Of a stretch of DNA of 64,000 nucleotides, positions 36,787-45,439 are shown piece by piece (the first letter of the stretch is position 1; every line of letters starts with the position of its first letter). Source of the DNA: Reichenbachiella versicolor. Lineage in GTDB: Bacteria > Bacteroidota > Bacteroidia > Cytophagales > Cyclobacteriaceae. Under the pieces are notes generated by a model. The model saw only the letters and a list, made by a program, of their open reading frames with translations, had not been told where the DNA came from and did not search any database. The stretch covers positions 248,001-312,000 of the forward strand of contig NZ_QFZQ01000003.1 of assembly GCF_003171675.1 (NCBI RefSeq), written 5' to 3'. Position numbers and translations under genes: made by a program.

Positions 36787-38048
36787 ATATTAACAATTTT
36801 AAATGGTTGGGGACTGAATGAAATTACGAAAACAAAAAGTGCAAACCACCCTAATATTTTTCTTTTAATATCTAGAGGTCTATCAATTAATACGGGGGGA
36901 TGGTAGATTCCTAAGAATCTACCAATGACAAATCCAAATACTAACCAACCTGTATATCCCTCAGCATTAGGGGAAACAAAACAAGTTATTATCTGAGCTG
37001 TAAATATTCCGAGTGCATACATCCAACGGTCTCTCATTAATGGAGAGAACCGATAAAAACACAAATACAGAAACCCAATGTAAAGGATTGCATAGGGAAA
37101 TTCATTGACTATTGTCCAAGGTTTATACATACCTAGACCGGCGAAGTATAGGAAAAGTACAAAAATGATCCTCGAGGCGTATTTATGATTTTGAGCACCT
37201 ATAAGACCATACAAAATATGACCACCATCTAACTGGCCTATAGGGATCAGGTTGAGAGATGTGAAAAAAAGAGCTAAAAACCCTGCGAAAAGCCAAGGGT
37301 AATGCATTATTTCAAAGTTATTAGGGACTTTTTCTGGGTCAGCAAAAATTGCCTTCATCCACTCAAAGAGTATAGTAGTACCCATTGAATAGGTTTCGAA
37401 ACTTTCTCTTTTTTCATATTCAGGAAACCCCCAATTATGAGAGTGGCCATGTTCTAAACGATGACTTAATGAGTCGGCCTTTCTGGTACTGTTATAACTT
37501 TGTTCATAAAGAGCATCATTGTATTCGTAAGTATAAACGTAGTCTTCAAAATTTTCTCCAAAAGTTTTATAATCAGGATGAATATTGAATACGTAGTCTT
37601 TTTTTGGTAAAGTGCAAAAACCGTATGCTAAAATAGCTACAGCTAAAACAAAACCAGCTAGTGGTCCCGAAATACCGATATCGAAGTATTTCTTACGATC
37701 TATAATATGCTCTTTGATTTTGATAAGAGCACCCATTGTACCTATCGATGGACCTCCTAAGAATCCAAGCCAAAGCGGGATATAGAAAGGCAGGGTAACA
37801 CGGACCTTATGGTATTTAGCAGTGAAATAATGTCCGAACTCATGTACTGTTAGAATACTTAAAAAAGGGATAGAAAAGAACAAGCCATTCCAAAAATCAA
37901 CCCAATTGAGCTTTCTTTCTCCAAAGAGTAAAAGTTTGCCAGTCATCCATTCTGCACCTGCTAAAGTCGTTGTGATAAGAGTGATTATAAAGAGACCAAT
38001 TTGAAGGAGAATTCGTTTTTGGTTCCTATTGTTGGATGTACTGCTCAA
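36633..38048 (-). CDS. Site-2 protease family membrane metalloprotease (M50)
   Basis: The product has 471 residues. The zinc motif HEFGH is at 69-73 within the second membrane helix and the partner motif is NLIPIGQLDGGH later in the protein, both needed for intramembrane cleavage. Several further helices follow. Such proteases release membrane-bound factors. The start is a TTG at 38048; no in-frame ATG precedes the first helix, and the TTG overlaps the end of the HAD gene by 23 bp, consistent with translational coupling. The last 50 or so residues are hydrophilic and run antisense into bshB1, probably a stop-loss extension. Confidence 0.85.
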   Translation of the reverse strand: MSSTSNNRNQKRILLQIGLFIITLITTTLAGAEWMTGKLLLFGERKLNWVDFWNGLFFSIPFLSILTVHEFGHYFTAKYHKVRVTLPFYIPLWLGFLGGPSIGTMGALIKIKEHIIDRKKYFDIGISGPLAGFVLAVAILAYGFCTLPKKDYVFNIHPDYKTFGENFEDYVYTYEYNDALYEQSYNSTRKADSLSHRLEHGHSHNWGFPEYEKRESFETYSMGTTILFEWMKAIFADPEKVPNNFEIMHYPWLFAGFLALFFTSLNLIPIGQLDGGHILYGLIGAQNHKYASRIIFVLFLYFAGLGMYKPWTIVNEFPYAILYIGFLYLCFYRFSPLMRDRWMYALGIFTAQIITCFVSPNAEGYTGWLVFGFVIGRFLGIYHPPVLIDRPLDIKRKILGWFALFVFVISFSPQPFKIVNIQRSEVKSERPSILSLVKPSPKSERIDIPYSLALPSKKSINLEDEIKVSAD

Positions 38049-38649
38049 TGTCTAATGTTTTATTAGGATTGGGAATATGGAATGTGTTTAAACCTGCCTT
38101 TTCTGCGCCTTTTAAGTTTTCGAGTTTGTCATCAAGAAAAATAGCTCTATTAGGATTAATATCTGATATTTCAATTATTTTTTCGTAGATCTCAATATCT
38201 GGTTTTCTTAGATTCAATTCATGAGAGAAAAAAACTTTATCAGCGAAGTCATTTAAGTTTTTTTTCCCAGAAACATTCTCGATGATTTTGTTGAATGCCC
38301 TTTCGTGAATAGCATTCGTGTTGCTCAGAACCATCACTTGATAATTTTTTCTAAGTCTACTCATAAGGTTCAGTCGTTCAATAGGGATATTACCCAACAT
38401 TGCATTCCATGCAAAATCAACCTGAGAGTCGCTATTTGTAGATTTTAATAGGAACCTAATTTCTGATCTGAATTTATCTGAAGAAATAAGTCCCTTTTCA
38501 TACTCTTTAAAAACAAGTGCTGATTGATAGGCTTCTAAAACCTGAGTTGACGGAAGATCAGATAGTTGCGTCAATGCTTTGACCGTAGCTTCTTCATCAA
38601 GATCAATGATTACGCCCCCAAGGTCGAAAATTATAGTGTTTATATTCAC
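38026..38649 (-). CDS. HAD-superfamily phosphatase (class IA)
   Basis: The 207-residue protein has the HAD motifs in order: DLGGVIIDLD (nucleophile Asp), LSNTNAIHE (motif II), LRKPDIEIYEKI (motif III Lys) and IFLDDKLENL (motif IV acidic pair). A helical cap insert sits after motif I. It resembles the YihX/epoxide-hydrolase-like subfamily, members of which dephosphorylate sugar phosphates; the true substrate is unknown. The start is a GTG at 38649, as no in-frame ATG is near. Its 3' end overlaps the site-2 protease start, so these form a two-gene unit. Confidence 0.85.
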   Translation of the reverse strand: MNINTIIFDLGGVIIDLDEEATVKALTQLSDLPSTQVLEAYQSALVFKEYEKGLISSDKFRSEIRFLLKSTNSDSQVDFAWNAMLGNIPIERLNLMSRLRKNYQVMVLSNTNAIHERAFNKIIENVSGKKNLNDFADKVFFSHELNLRKPDIEIYEKIIEISDINPNRAIFLDDKLENLKGAEKAGLNTFHIPNPNKTLDIEQYIQQ

Positions 38650-38726
38650 GAGTGTGTTGTGTAATAAAAGGCAAATATGTAATATTGCACTCCCAAATTC
38701 AAGGCGGTCTTATTGACAATTTTGAA

Positions 38727-38800
38727 GGGCCTATAACTCAGTTGGTTAGAGTATCTGACTCATAATCAGAAAGTCCCTGGTTCGAGCCCAGGTGGGCCCA
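38727..38800 (+). tRNA. tRNA with CAT anticodon (elongator Met or Ile2)
   Basis: All four arms fold: acceptor GGGCCTA with TGGGCCC, D stem ACTC/GAGT, anticodon stem TCTGA/TCAGA around loop CTCATAA, and T stem CCTGG/CCAGG around TTCGAGC. The discriminator is A and CCA is not encoded. The anticodon stem lacks the three G-C pairs of an initiator, so it is elongator Met or the lysidine-modified Ile2; sequence alone does not decide. The gene marks one end of the accessory region to its right. Confidence 0.93.
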
Positions 38801-38805
38801 CTTTT

Positions 38806-38846
38806 AAAAAGCCTCTTTACTTTAAGTAAAGAGGCTTTTTGTTTTT
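38806..38846 (+). terminator. Terminator after the tRNA
   Basis: GCCTCTTTACTT and AAGTAAAGAGGC form a 12-bp perfect stem (38811-38835), flanked by AAAAA and TTTTT and followed by GTTTTT. It begins just 6 nt after the tRNA and can also stop the convergent cassette genes. Confidence 0.85.
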
Positions 38847-38908
38847 AACTCATATCAACCTGTATTATTAATACAAGCTTTATGATTGTTTTTTAAAACG
38901 AGATATTT

Positions 38909-39373
38909 TTAAATTTTTAGAATCAATTCCTTTGAATAGGTGTCTTCACCTTTGACTTTTATCCTATATACCATTGTTTTATTGAATAGTGTGTAAGTAT
39001 TAAATATTTTATTTTTACCATCATAAGTAATTAGTTTCGTTGTATCACTGTTGATGGCTTTAATTTTATAGATACCTGCTTTGTTTAAGGTAAAAGATAC
39101 TGTCCCATTGATTGATTCTTTAGCTTCTAATAATTGACTTCCTTGATATAGCTCTAGACGAGTATCTATACTGGAACCAACCCCATCGGTAATTCTAACC
39201 ATTAGATCGAAAGAGTGTTCGATACTGAAACCATATACTTTATCATTGGGACTGTCATATTCGATACTGAAACCAAACATCCTAGAATCAAGAGTGCTAT
39301 GCTCTAAACTAAATCCTGAGACTTTTGATCGATCAGGTTCGTATTCGATACTGATTCCATTAATACTATTCAT
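38909..39373 (-). CDS. Cassette small protein C: 14-residue repeats plus beta domain, function unknown
   Basis: The product has 154 residues and no signal peptide. Residues 5-56 hold four near-tandem 14-residue repeats with the core GFSIE (GISIEYEPDRSKVS, GFSLEHSTLDSRMF, GFSIEYDSPNDKVY). The remaining 100 residues form a beta-rich domain (LMVRITDGVGSSIDTRLELY through YSKELILKI), with the look of a carboxypeptidase-regulatory or transthyretin-like fold. It shares that domain with two paralogues at 40810 and 42923, and DNA around GTATCTATACTGGAACCAAC is nearly identical to the middle paralogue. It is the last gene of the cassette cluster. Confidence 0.65.
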   Translation of the reverse strand: MNSINGISIEYEPDRSKVSGFSLEHSTLDSRMFGFSIEYDSPNDKVYGFSIEHSFDLMVRITDGVGSSIDTRLELYQGSQLLEAKESINGTVSFTLNKAGIYKIKAINSDTTKLITYDGKNKIFNTYTLFNKTMVYRIKVKGEDTYSKELILKI

Positions 39374-39402
39374 AGTTGATGTTTAAATTGAATAAGTAAG
39401 TT

Positions 39403-40734
39403 TTAGAAAGAATCATCAAAATCATTTCTAACCACTAAAGCAATTTTTATGCTTCTTAAAACAATATCTTGAAGTCCTATAGGTAGAAAACCAGATTCGC
39501 CAGTAGACCTTCCAGTGCCATCTAATTGCATTTTGGTGCCATATCTGAAAGTTCTCCAAGAGCCATTGAATACACCATCATTACCAGCCCATTGTGCTTC
39601 AAATTCTAGTCTATTTGGATTTACTTTCGAATTATCCGAATCTGGCACATTATTCATGAAGTCTAAAATGGCATTGAGTCTGACTATAGGGCTTTTTACT
39701 AAAAAACCAATATCAAAAGTATATTCAGTTCTACCTTCTTGATATCCATTTGATACCTTCATTTCTGAATTTACCCAGTCTTGACCAATAGATAAATCAG
39801 GTTCAGGAGCAGTTGATTCATTTAACAAAATTCCTTCACTGACATTAGCAATGTTGGAGCCTCCTATTCCTTGTCCTATAGCCGGAGAGTTGGAGTGTAC
39901 AACAAACTCTCTTTTGTTAGGGTCACCTTTAAAGAGTATTGGGGAACTTGTACTGAAGGGTAATAAATTTGGAAATGCTGATTTTAAAGCCGATAGATCA
40001 GAGTATGTGTCGGATTGATATGTTATAGGACATTCGATAATGCAGTGACTACTGTTGTCAAATGTATTGAAATTCCCATCTTGATTATTCTCAATTAGTT
40101 TAGAACCAGAATCAAAATAGCCATTTATTATAGCCTTACCAGAGGCAAAAGTTGAATTTATAGATAAGATGTCTTTATGAACCTTTTCAATATTTTGCGA
40201 TAAGTTGAAAGACTCGTCAGAGCAATCTATTATGCTGTTTATAATCTTTAAATTTGTAAATGATAAATTATTTGAACTTGTTCCTTTTCTAAGTGTCATT
40301 TTAAGGTTTCTGAATTCGCAATTTTGAAAACTGCAGTTGATGTTGCCATTTCCAGTTTTATTAAAAAGATAGTCCCAATTGTCAAAAACAATGCTCTCGA
40401 AGAAGGTCCAATATTGTTGCGTACCTCCCAATGAACTTAATTGGTCTCCCTTAAATATTACTTCTCCGTCTCCTATATGTCGAGTTCCTACATTGGAGGC
40501 ATGTCCAGACATTTGAGATGGTGTATATTCTCCTTCTCCAATAATTACAGTTTGATTTCTAAGTAAATTAATACTTATAAATGACCATGCTCTATCTAAA
40601 GTTAGCCAGGGATTGTCCATAGAGCCATCACCAGTTAAATCATTACCGCTTTTAGAAACGAAAAAATGATTACCTAAAGGTGTTGCACCACTCGGGTCTG
40701 TATCTAAATCTTTACCTATACTAAATTCATTCAT
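39403..40734 (-). CDS. Cassette beta-helix protein C, function unknown
   Basis: The product has 443 residues. It opens with IGKDLDTDPSGATPLGNHFF and VSKSGNDLTGDGSMDNPWLT, the start typical of right-handed parallel beta-helix proteins of the DUF1565 type. Asn-rich ladder turns follow up to about 290. A separate C-terminal domain (about 320-443) has LNAILDFMNNVPDSDNS, FEAQWAGNDG and DGTGRSTGESGF, shared with the paralogue at 41313. No secretion signal or sorting tail is seen, which is odd for this fold. Catalytic residues of polysaccharide lyases were not identified. It could be an appendage or tail-fibre-like protein; unproven. Confidence 0.65.
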   Translation of the reverse strand: MNEFSIGKDLDTDPSGATPLGNHFFVSKSGNDLTGDGSMDNPWLTLDRAWSFISINLLRNQTVIIGEGEYTPSQMSGHASNVGTRHIGDGEVIFKGDQLSSLGGTQQYWTFFESIVFDNWDYLFNKTGNGNINCSFQNCEFRNLKMTLRKGTSSNNLSFTNLKIINSIIDCSDESFNLSQNIEKVHKDILSINSTFASGKAIINGYFDSGSKLIENNQDGNFNTFDNSSHCIIECPITYQSDTYSDLSALKSAFPNLLPFSTSSPILFKGDPNKREFVVHSNSPAIGQGIGGSNIANVSEGILLNESTAPEPDLSIGQDWVNSEMKVSNGYQEGRTEYTFDIGFLVKSPIVRLNAILDFMNNVPDSDNSKVNPNRLEFEAQWAGNDGVFNGSWRTFRYGTKMQLDGTGRSTGESGFLPIGLQDIVLRSIKIALVVRNDFDDSF

Positions 40735-40809
40735 TTTATTTATTGTTAGTTGTTTGACTTAAATCAAGCGCTTCTGATTCTGTCTAGAAGCTTTGATAGT
40801 GTAAGTGTC

Positions 40810-41313
40810 TTATACTCGAATTGTTAATTCTTTTGAATAGCAATTTTGGCTTTGGTTCATGATTCGATACACAATTGTTTTGTTTAAAAAACTGTATGTC
40901 TCACTAAGAGTGTTTATTCCGTCATAAGAGATGATCATTTTAAAATCACTGTTAATTGCCTTAATCTGATAAAAACCCGCCTTGCCTAGGGGGAATTTTA
41001 CTATTCCATTAACTGATTCTTTAGAGTCTAATAATTGACTTCCTTGATATAGCTCTAGACGCGTATCTATACTGGAACCAACCCCGTTGATAATTCTAAC
41101 TATCAGATCGAAAGGTATAGTAATAGCTAGGCCATAGTTTTTTGATTTGACAGAATCTATCTTAACTGAAAGTCCATAATTTATTGATCTAACAGAGTCT
41201 GTTTTAACTGAAAGTCCATAATTTCTAGACTTGACTGAGTCAACCCTTATTGATAAACCGTTATTCTTTGATTTAATAGAGGGTGTGGAAATGCTTAGTC
41301 CAAAGTATGGCAT
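40810..41313 (-). CDS. Cassette small protein B: 14-residue repeats plus beta domain, function unknown
   Basis: The product has 167 residues. Residues 4-59 contain four exact-length 14-residue repeats: FGLSISTPSIKSKN, NGLSIRVDSVKSRN, YGLSVKTDSVRSIN and YGLSVKIDSVKSKN. The regular alternation of GLS strand and DSVKS turn suggests a short beta-solenoid or stalk. The C-terminal domain (FDLIVRIINGVGSSIDTR to YSKELTIRV) is shared with the two paralogues. Its ATG overlaps the stop of the preceding beta-helix gene by one base (TAATG), indicating translational coupling and probably joint assembly. No signal peptide. Confidence 0.68.
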   Translation of the reverse strand: MPYFGLSISTPSIKSKNNGLSIRVDSVKSRNYGLSVKTDSVRSINYGLSVKIDSVKSKNYGLAITIPFDLIVRIINGVGSSIDTRLELYQGSQLLDSKESVNGIVKFPLGKAGFYQIKAINSDFKMIISYDGINTLSETYSFLNKTIVYRIMNQSQNCYSKELTIRV

Positions 41314-42593
41314 TATAAGTTAATTAAGTCATTTGCAACCTTAAGAAACCACATATCAATTTTCACTGCGGTAGCCCAATCAAATCCATCTTCACCAGTG
41401 CTTTTCCCTGTTCCATCGAGCATTGGTGTCATTCCTGCAATAAATTTTTTCCATTCTCCATTTAGTATACCGTCTTGCACTGCCCACTGAGCTTCATAGA
41501 TGATATGAAAATCATTGGTGTTAGAGTCGGGGACATTATTTTCAAAGTCCAAAAGAGCATTGAAATCAATAACGGGATTAACTCTTCTTCCAAAAGATAA
41601 TACCTGACTCTCTCTTCTAGAGGCTTGTTGGTTATCTGTGATAGTTAGTGAGCCGTCTATATAGCTGTTGTTAGTTGCTAGATCTGGGGATATTCCCCAT
41701 TCACTAGAAGTGTCATTGAGAAGAAAGCCTTCCGAAACATTTCCAATATTGGAGTGGTTCAACCCAGATAGAAGTAGAGGTGAGTTTGATTCGACAATAT
41801 TATGTTCATATTGAAAAGGATCTCCCTTAAATAAAGGATCGGTATCAAAACAATTTGGAAAATAATTATTAGCCCTAGGTGTTCCCATATCGTCTATGTT
41901 ACATCCATAAAAACAGCAGTGTGAAATTTTAGGTGCTCCTATCTCAGAGCCTAATATTGTAAGGTTAGAGTTGGAGTTGAAGTAATTATTTAATAGGCTA
42001 TATCTGGTTCCTGAAGGGTTATTAGTAGACGTATTTTCAATACTCAATGGTGAATTATGAAACTGATTTAGTGTTACTACTTTTGGTGAATGACTTTTAT
42101 TACTCAGTAGTACAGGGGTGTTTAAAAAAACATTTCCTGTAATATTAAATCCTATCGAAGCGTTGCCATTTGTTGTTTCGTAAAGATAGGTGTTTTCATA
42201 CCTGCAGTTGACACTTCTTAGTGATGGGAGGTATGCTGATAATCTTATTCTTTCGTAGCCCAAAAAGTGTATTCCTTCAAAGTCTAATAACCTTGCATTT
42301 TCTACCAGCTTTTGAGAGCTGTTTCCAGATAATATTACCATCCCATCTGCTTTGAGTTTGATGCTTCCATTGACAACTGGGCTAGAAAGGTCATGTTCTT
42401 CATACCGTCCAGTTGCTATGATGCCGGTATGGCCATTAGGCGAATTTGCTAAAGCTCTCTTGATAGTCTTGTAAGGTAATTGTGGACTGCCATCCGCAGT
42501 AGAGTCATTACCAATTTTGTTACATACAAAGTATGTGTCTGAGAAAGGGATTCCAGTAATTTTATCTATCCCTTCTTTAAATCCATTTATCAT
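41313..42593 (-). CDS. Cassette beta-helix protein B, function unknown
   Basis: The product has 426 residues. The N-terminus FKEGIDKITGIPFSDTYFV, then NKIGNDSTADGSPQLPYKTI, matches the other two beta-helix proteins and DUF1565-like starts. Repeated short strands with Asn and Ser turns run to about 290. The C-terminal domain has FNALLDFENNVPDSNTND, YEAQWAVQDGILNGEW and DGTGKSTGEDGF, closely like paralogue C. There is no signal peptide, so a Sec or T9SS route is unlikely. It is coupled to the small repeat protein that follows. Possible roles are cell-surface or phage-derived fibre; nothing enzymatic is apparent. Confidence 0.65.
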   Translation of the reverse strand: MINGFKEGIDKITGIPFSDTYFVCNKIGNDSTADGSPQLPYKTIKRALANSPNGHTGIIATGRYEEHDLSSPVVNGSIKLKADGMVILSGNSSQKLVENARLLDFEGIHFLGYERIRLSAYLPSLRSVNCRYENTYLYETTNGNASIGFNITGNVFLNTPVLLSNKSHSPKVVTLNQFHNSPLSIENTSTNNPSGTRYSLLNNYFNSNSNLTILGSEIGAPKISHCCFYGCNIDDMGTPRANNYFPNCFDTDPLFKGDPFQYEHNIVESNSPLLLSGLNHSNIGNVSEGFLLNDTSSEWGISPDLATNNSYIDGSLTITDNQQASRRESQVLSFGRRVNPVIDFNALLDFENNVPDSNTNDFHIIYEAQWAVQDGILNGEWKKFIAGMTPMLDGTGKSTGEDGFDWATAVKIDMWFLKVANDLINL

Positions 42594-42680
42594 TTTGTTT
42601 CAGGTTTTTTTATCAATTTGAATTTAACTGGTAAGGCTGGAAGGAATGTTGAAACAATACTTATGTAGAGTTTTGTTGTT

Positions 42681-42902
42681 TTAATCTTTGAAAGTAGTAT
42701 CCGAGAAAGTCTTTTCGTTTACAGCAGTAGTGCCAATTGTGCTCCAATTCTCATCATCAATTTTTCGTTGTATTTCAAATGATAATCCATCAAGACCTTC
42801 CCAAGTAAGTTCTATTTGGTCTAGTGTGATGGAGGTTGCTCTTAAGTTTTTAATCTTGTTTGGGTTATTTCCGCTTAACAACCCTAGTTTCCAATTTCTC
42901 AT
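42681..42902 (-). CDS. Short FN3-domain protein within the cassette cluster
   Basis: The product has 73 residues. After MRNWKLGLLSGNNPNK it has one fibronectin type III pattern: ATSITLDQIELTWEG, FEIQRKIDDENWSTIGTT and an ending at TFSDTTFKD. FN3 domains normally run about 15 residues further (the last strand), so this one is short or truncated, and no continuing frame was found. It starts 20 bp after the first small repeat protein. It may be a linker protein of the cluster or a decayed remnant of a larger gene. Confidence 0.55.
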   Translation of the reverse strand: MRNWKLGLLSGNNPNKIKNLRATSITLDQIELTWEGLDGLSFEIQRKIDDENWSTIGTTAVNEKTFSDTTFKD

Positions 42903-42922
42903 TACTTTTTAATCTATTGATT

Positions 42923-43453
42923 CTAAATATGTATTGCCAATTCTCCTGAGTATGTGTCCTGAGTGGGATCCTTGACTCGGTAAACTATTGTTTTGTTTAG
43001 ATAGGTATATGTCTCAGCAATGTTGTTTGCTCCATCATAGTGGATGCTCATTTTTATATCACTATCAGTAATTTTGATTTTATATTCTCCAGCTTCAGGA
43101 AGCGCAAAAGTCATTATTCCATTCTCAGTAAATTTGGAAAATAGCAATGCCTCTGCTTTGTAGATTTCTATTTGAGCAGGGTGTAATAAGCCATTTTCAT
43201 TTACTATGTTGACAAGTAGATTCGCTACAAATACTGTTGATAGTCCTGAAAAAGATTTGAGTACCGTATCCTCTTTTTTTCTTTCAAGTGAAATACCGGA
43301 AAAACCTTTGGTGACTACATGGGTATTGTTGATAACTGATAAGCTTGTAAAGCCTTTAGTTACTACTGAAGAATCATTGATCTTTGATACACCTGTTGAA
43401 TTTTTAATGACCTTGTTAGAGTCATTTATGTGCGATATGCCAGTCCAACCCAT
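42923..43453 (-). CDS. Cassette small protein A: 16-residue repeats plus beta domain, function unknown
   Basis: The product has 176 residues. Repeats here are 16-17 residues (TGISHINDSNKVIKNS, TGVSKINDSSVVTKGF, TSLSVINNTHVVTKGF, then SGISLERKKEDTVLKSF), unlike the 14-residue form in the paralogues, but they keep the same G-x-S-hydrophobic core. The C-terminal domain VNIVNENGLLHPAQIEIY to YSGELAIHI aligns with the others. It overlaps the upstream beta-helix gene by one base (TAATG). Different repeat length with the same overall plan suggests that repeat number and length vary by slippage. No signal peptide; role unknown. Confidence 0.67.
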   Translation of the reverse strand: MGWTGISHINDSNKVIKNSTGVSKINDSSVVTKGFTSLSVINNTHVVTKGFSGISLERKKEDTVLKSFSGLSTVFVANLLVNIVNENGLLHPAQIEIYKAEALLFSKFTENGIMTFALPEAGEYKIKITDSDIKMSIHYDGANNIAETYTYLNKTIVYRVKDPTQDTYSGELAIHI

Positions 43454-44742
43454 TATCCTTTGATCAATAGTCTGACTTTATAATAATTGGCTGGAACCTT
43501 AGAAAAATTTCGTCTATCGAATTCTAGTTCTGCATTTGACTTTCCTGACAAATCAGTACTTGGAGATATATTCCATTTGAATTCTTTAAAGTCTGGTTGA
43601 TATATTCTATCAGCAAATGCCCAGTTTAGAAATAGCCTTATCTGCTTTGGATTAGTAAATCCGTCTTTGATGAATGTGCCTAAATAAGTCGTTCCTCCCA
43701 AATCTACCTCTGGTAGGTTCAGCCATTGGTCTGAGCCGCTATTATTGACTATTTCACCTAGTCCATTTATGGATAAGTTTGGGTGGTTAGATATTGCAAT
43801 GTCTAATTCACTCACTCCTTGGTGCCAAGTTTGATCAATGATTTTTGATCCACCTATATTTTCATTAAAAGGAAGGGCTGTAGAAGGAAGACCTTTAAAT
43901 GCATTAGGACTATTTCTCTGAATATTGAAATTCATTCCGTTAGGATTGATCATCAAAGGATCTTCAGAGAAGCATTTGTTAAACTTGCTTGAAACTGTTT
44001 CTATGGCTGACTCTAAATCGGTATAAGTAGTGTCATCTATAGTGATGGATGATCTGATATTGTTGTTTATCAAAGTCCTGCCTGACGAAGCCACTTCTAA
44101 AGAGCTATTCTCATCAAAGTAGCAAGATTGGATATGCGTTTGATTTTTTTTTAATGGAGAATTGATGTAAATGCAGTTGTAGTCTCCCGATACATAGTAC
44201 TTATGTCCTAATAAAGATATATTTCTAGTTTCAGTGGCATCTGGTAGATCAATTTCACTGTTAATGAATAGGCAGTTATCAAAAGTTACACTTAGCACAT
44301 TAGCTCCTCGTTTTCCTGAAATAGGAGCATTGATAAATTTACAGTTCGTAAAAATTGGATACCTAGAGCCATTGGTATGGCTGCGATATGCGTATTCAAA
44401 GTCCTTGAATGTAATCCCATCGCAGACAAAGTAGTAGTGAGTATCGAAAAGTCGGTTTGTTCCTGTTCCTCTGACAACTACTTGGCCGTCTGCGATAAAT
44501 ACAACTTGATGACTTTCCCAGCCAGTTTCAAAATATTCTCCTTCTAAAATTATAAATCTAGTTGTATTAGCTTGAGCCAATGTCAAAGCGGCATTGATTG
44601 TCTTGTAAGGTGTGTTTGGATTGGTACCATCTGTGGTGGCGTCATTGCCATTTTCTCCGTCAATGAAAACATGATCGCTTAAAGGAGTTTCACCCGTTGG
44701 ATCTAGAATAAGATCTAGCCCTTTACTGAATCGATGTGGCAT
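43453..44742 (-). CDS. Cassette beta-helix protein A, function unknown
   Basis: The product has 429 residues and is the first gene of the seven-gene cluster. It begins FSKGLDLILDPTGETPLSDH and continues DGENGNDATTDG and NPNTPYKTINAALTLAQA, the hallmark beta-helix start shared with paralogues B and C. Its C-terminal part (RLFLNWAFADRIYQPDFKEF, STDLSGKSNAELEFDRRNF) is a more distant version of the paralogues' C-terminal domain. There is no signal peptide. The cluster promoter should lie in the gap of about 700 bp upstream. A structural fibre-like role is inferred only from the fold. Confidence 0.65.
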   Translation of the reverse strand: MPHRFSKGLDLILDPTGETPLSDHVFIDGENGNDATTDGTNPNTPYKTINAALTLAQANTTRFIILEGEYFETGWESHQVVFIADGQVVVRGTGTNRLFDTHYYFVCDGITFKDFEYAYRSHTNGSRYPIFTNCKFINAPISGKRGANVLSVTFDNCLFINSEIDLPDATETRNISLLGHKYYVSGDYNCIYINSPLKKNQTHIQSCYFDENSSLEVASSGRTLINNNIRSSITIDDTTYTDLESAIETVSSKFNKCFSEDPLMINPNGMNFNIQRNSPNAFKGLPSTALPFNENIGGSKIIDQTWHQGVSELDIAISNHPNLSINGLGEIVNNSGSDQWLNLPEVDLGGTTYLGTFIKDGFTNPKQIRLFLNWAFADRIYQPDFKEFKWNISPSTDLSGKSNAELEFDRRNFSKVPANYYKVRLLIKG

Positions 44743-45439
44743 ATTGCTTTATTTATTAATTAGAATTTAAAAAAAAATCTGTAGGTGATATTGATTGGCT
44801 TTTAAAATATTGATGTCCAATATAATCTTAGGAAGGAGGCTTGATTTTGTACTATGCTAAGTGTGGTCAATCTGTAGTGATTGATGAATGAAATGCTCAC
44901 AGACAGAAAAGGAACACTCAGAACTGAGGGTTGTATTTTCTAGAATTGACCTATTGGATATTGTGTGAGGTAGAAAAGGTGTGGTAGAATTGGTGGCTAT
45001 TAAACTATAGTTGCAACAAGTCTTTTTGCTGGCACTTGTTGAATTGTGCTTTGGTAGGATCATTAAATTTTTCATTAGAAGATTATATGGTTAAAAGATA
45101 ACTTGAGCTTGTAAACTATAAAAAAATCTTAAAAATTGTCTCAATGGAAAGGAAAAACTAAGTGTTAGTTTTTTGATACTAATACTCAAAGAAGTTTTGA
45201 TCTATTAACTCTTAAGAGATATTTTAGAATTGTTGTCTTCTAGTGTTGCTATTTTTTTGTGAGATTCAAATTTTCGCTACCTAAGCGTTTTTCTGGCTAT
45301 AAGCATGTTGAAATATGAAGCAGTGTATTTGTTCTCATTTCAACATGCTTGTGAGATTGGAAATATTTGATTTGAGGCACATATTTCAATAGTAAATTCA
45401 ACTTATCAAAATACTCACTCGAACTTCAAATCACTAGAT
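44743..45439. other. Gene-free stretch with a 14-bp inverted repeat
   Basis: About 700 bp of AT-rich DNA. The only clear structure is AAGCATGTTGAAAT (45301-45314) with its exact complement at 45337-45350, a hairpin with a 22-nt loop roughly 90 bp beyond the NHL gene's stop. It lacks a T-run. A 72-codon frame at 44857-45075 is Ser/Thr-rich without family features and is not called. Promoter for the cassette cluster is expected here. Confidence 0.5.

Noticed and set aside
38727-38800. Initiator tRNA-fMet
   Set aside because: The anticodon stem TCTGA/TCAGA lacks the three consecutive G-C pairs of initiators, and the first acceptor pair is matched.
42681-42902. Frameshift splitting a larger FN3 protein
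   Set aside because: Neither of the other two frames continues the FN3 pattern after the stop, so a simple frameshift is not supported; a short or truncated gene remains.
44857-45075. 72-codon minus-strand frame
   Set aside because: Composition is Ser/Thr/Asn-rich as in translated AT-rich spacer, with no domain or signal, and it lies in the expected promoter region of the cassette cluster.
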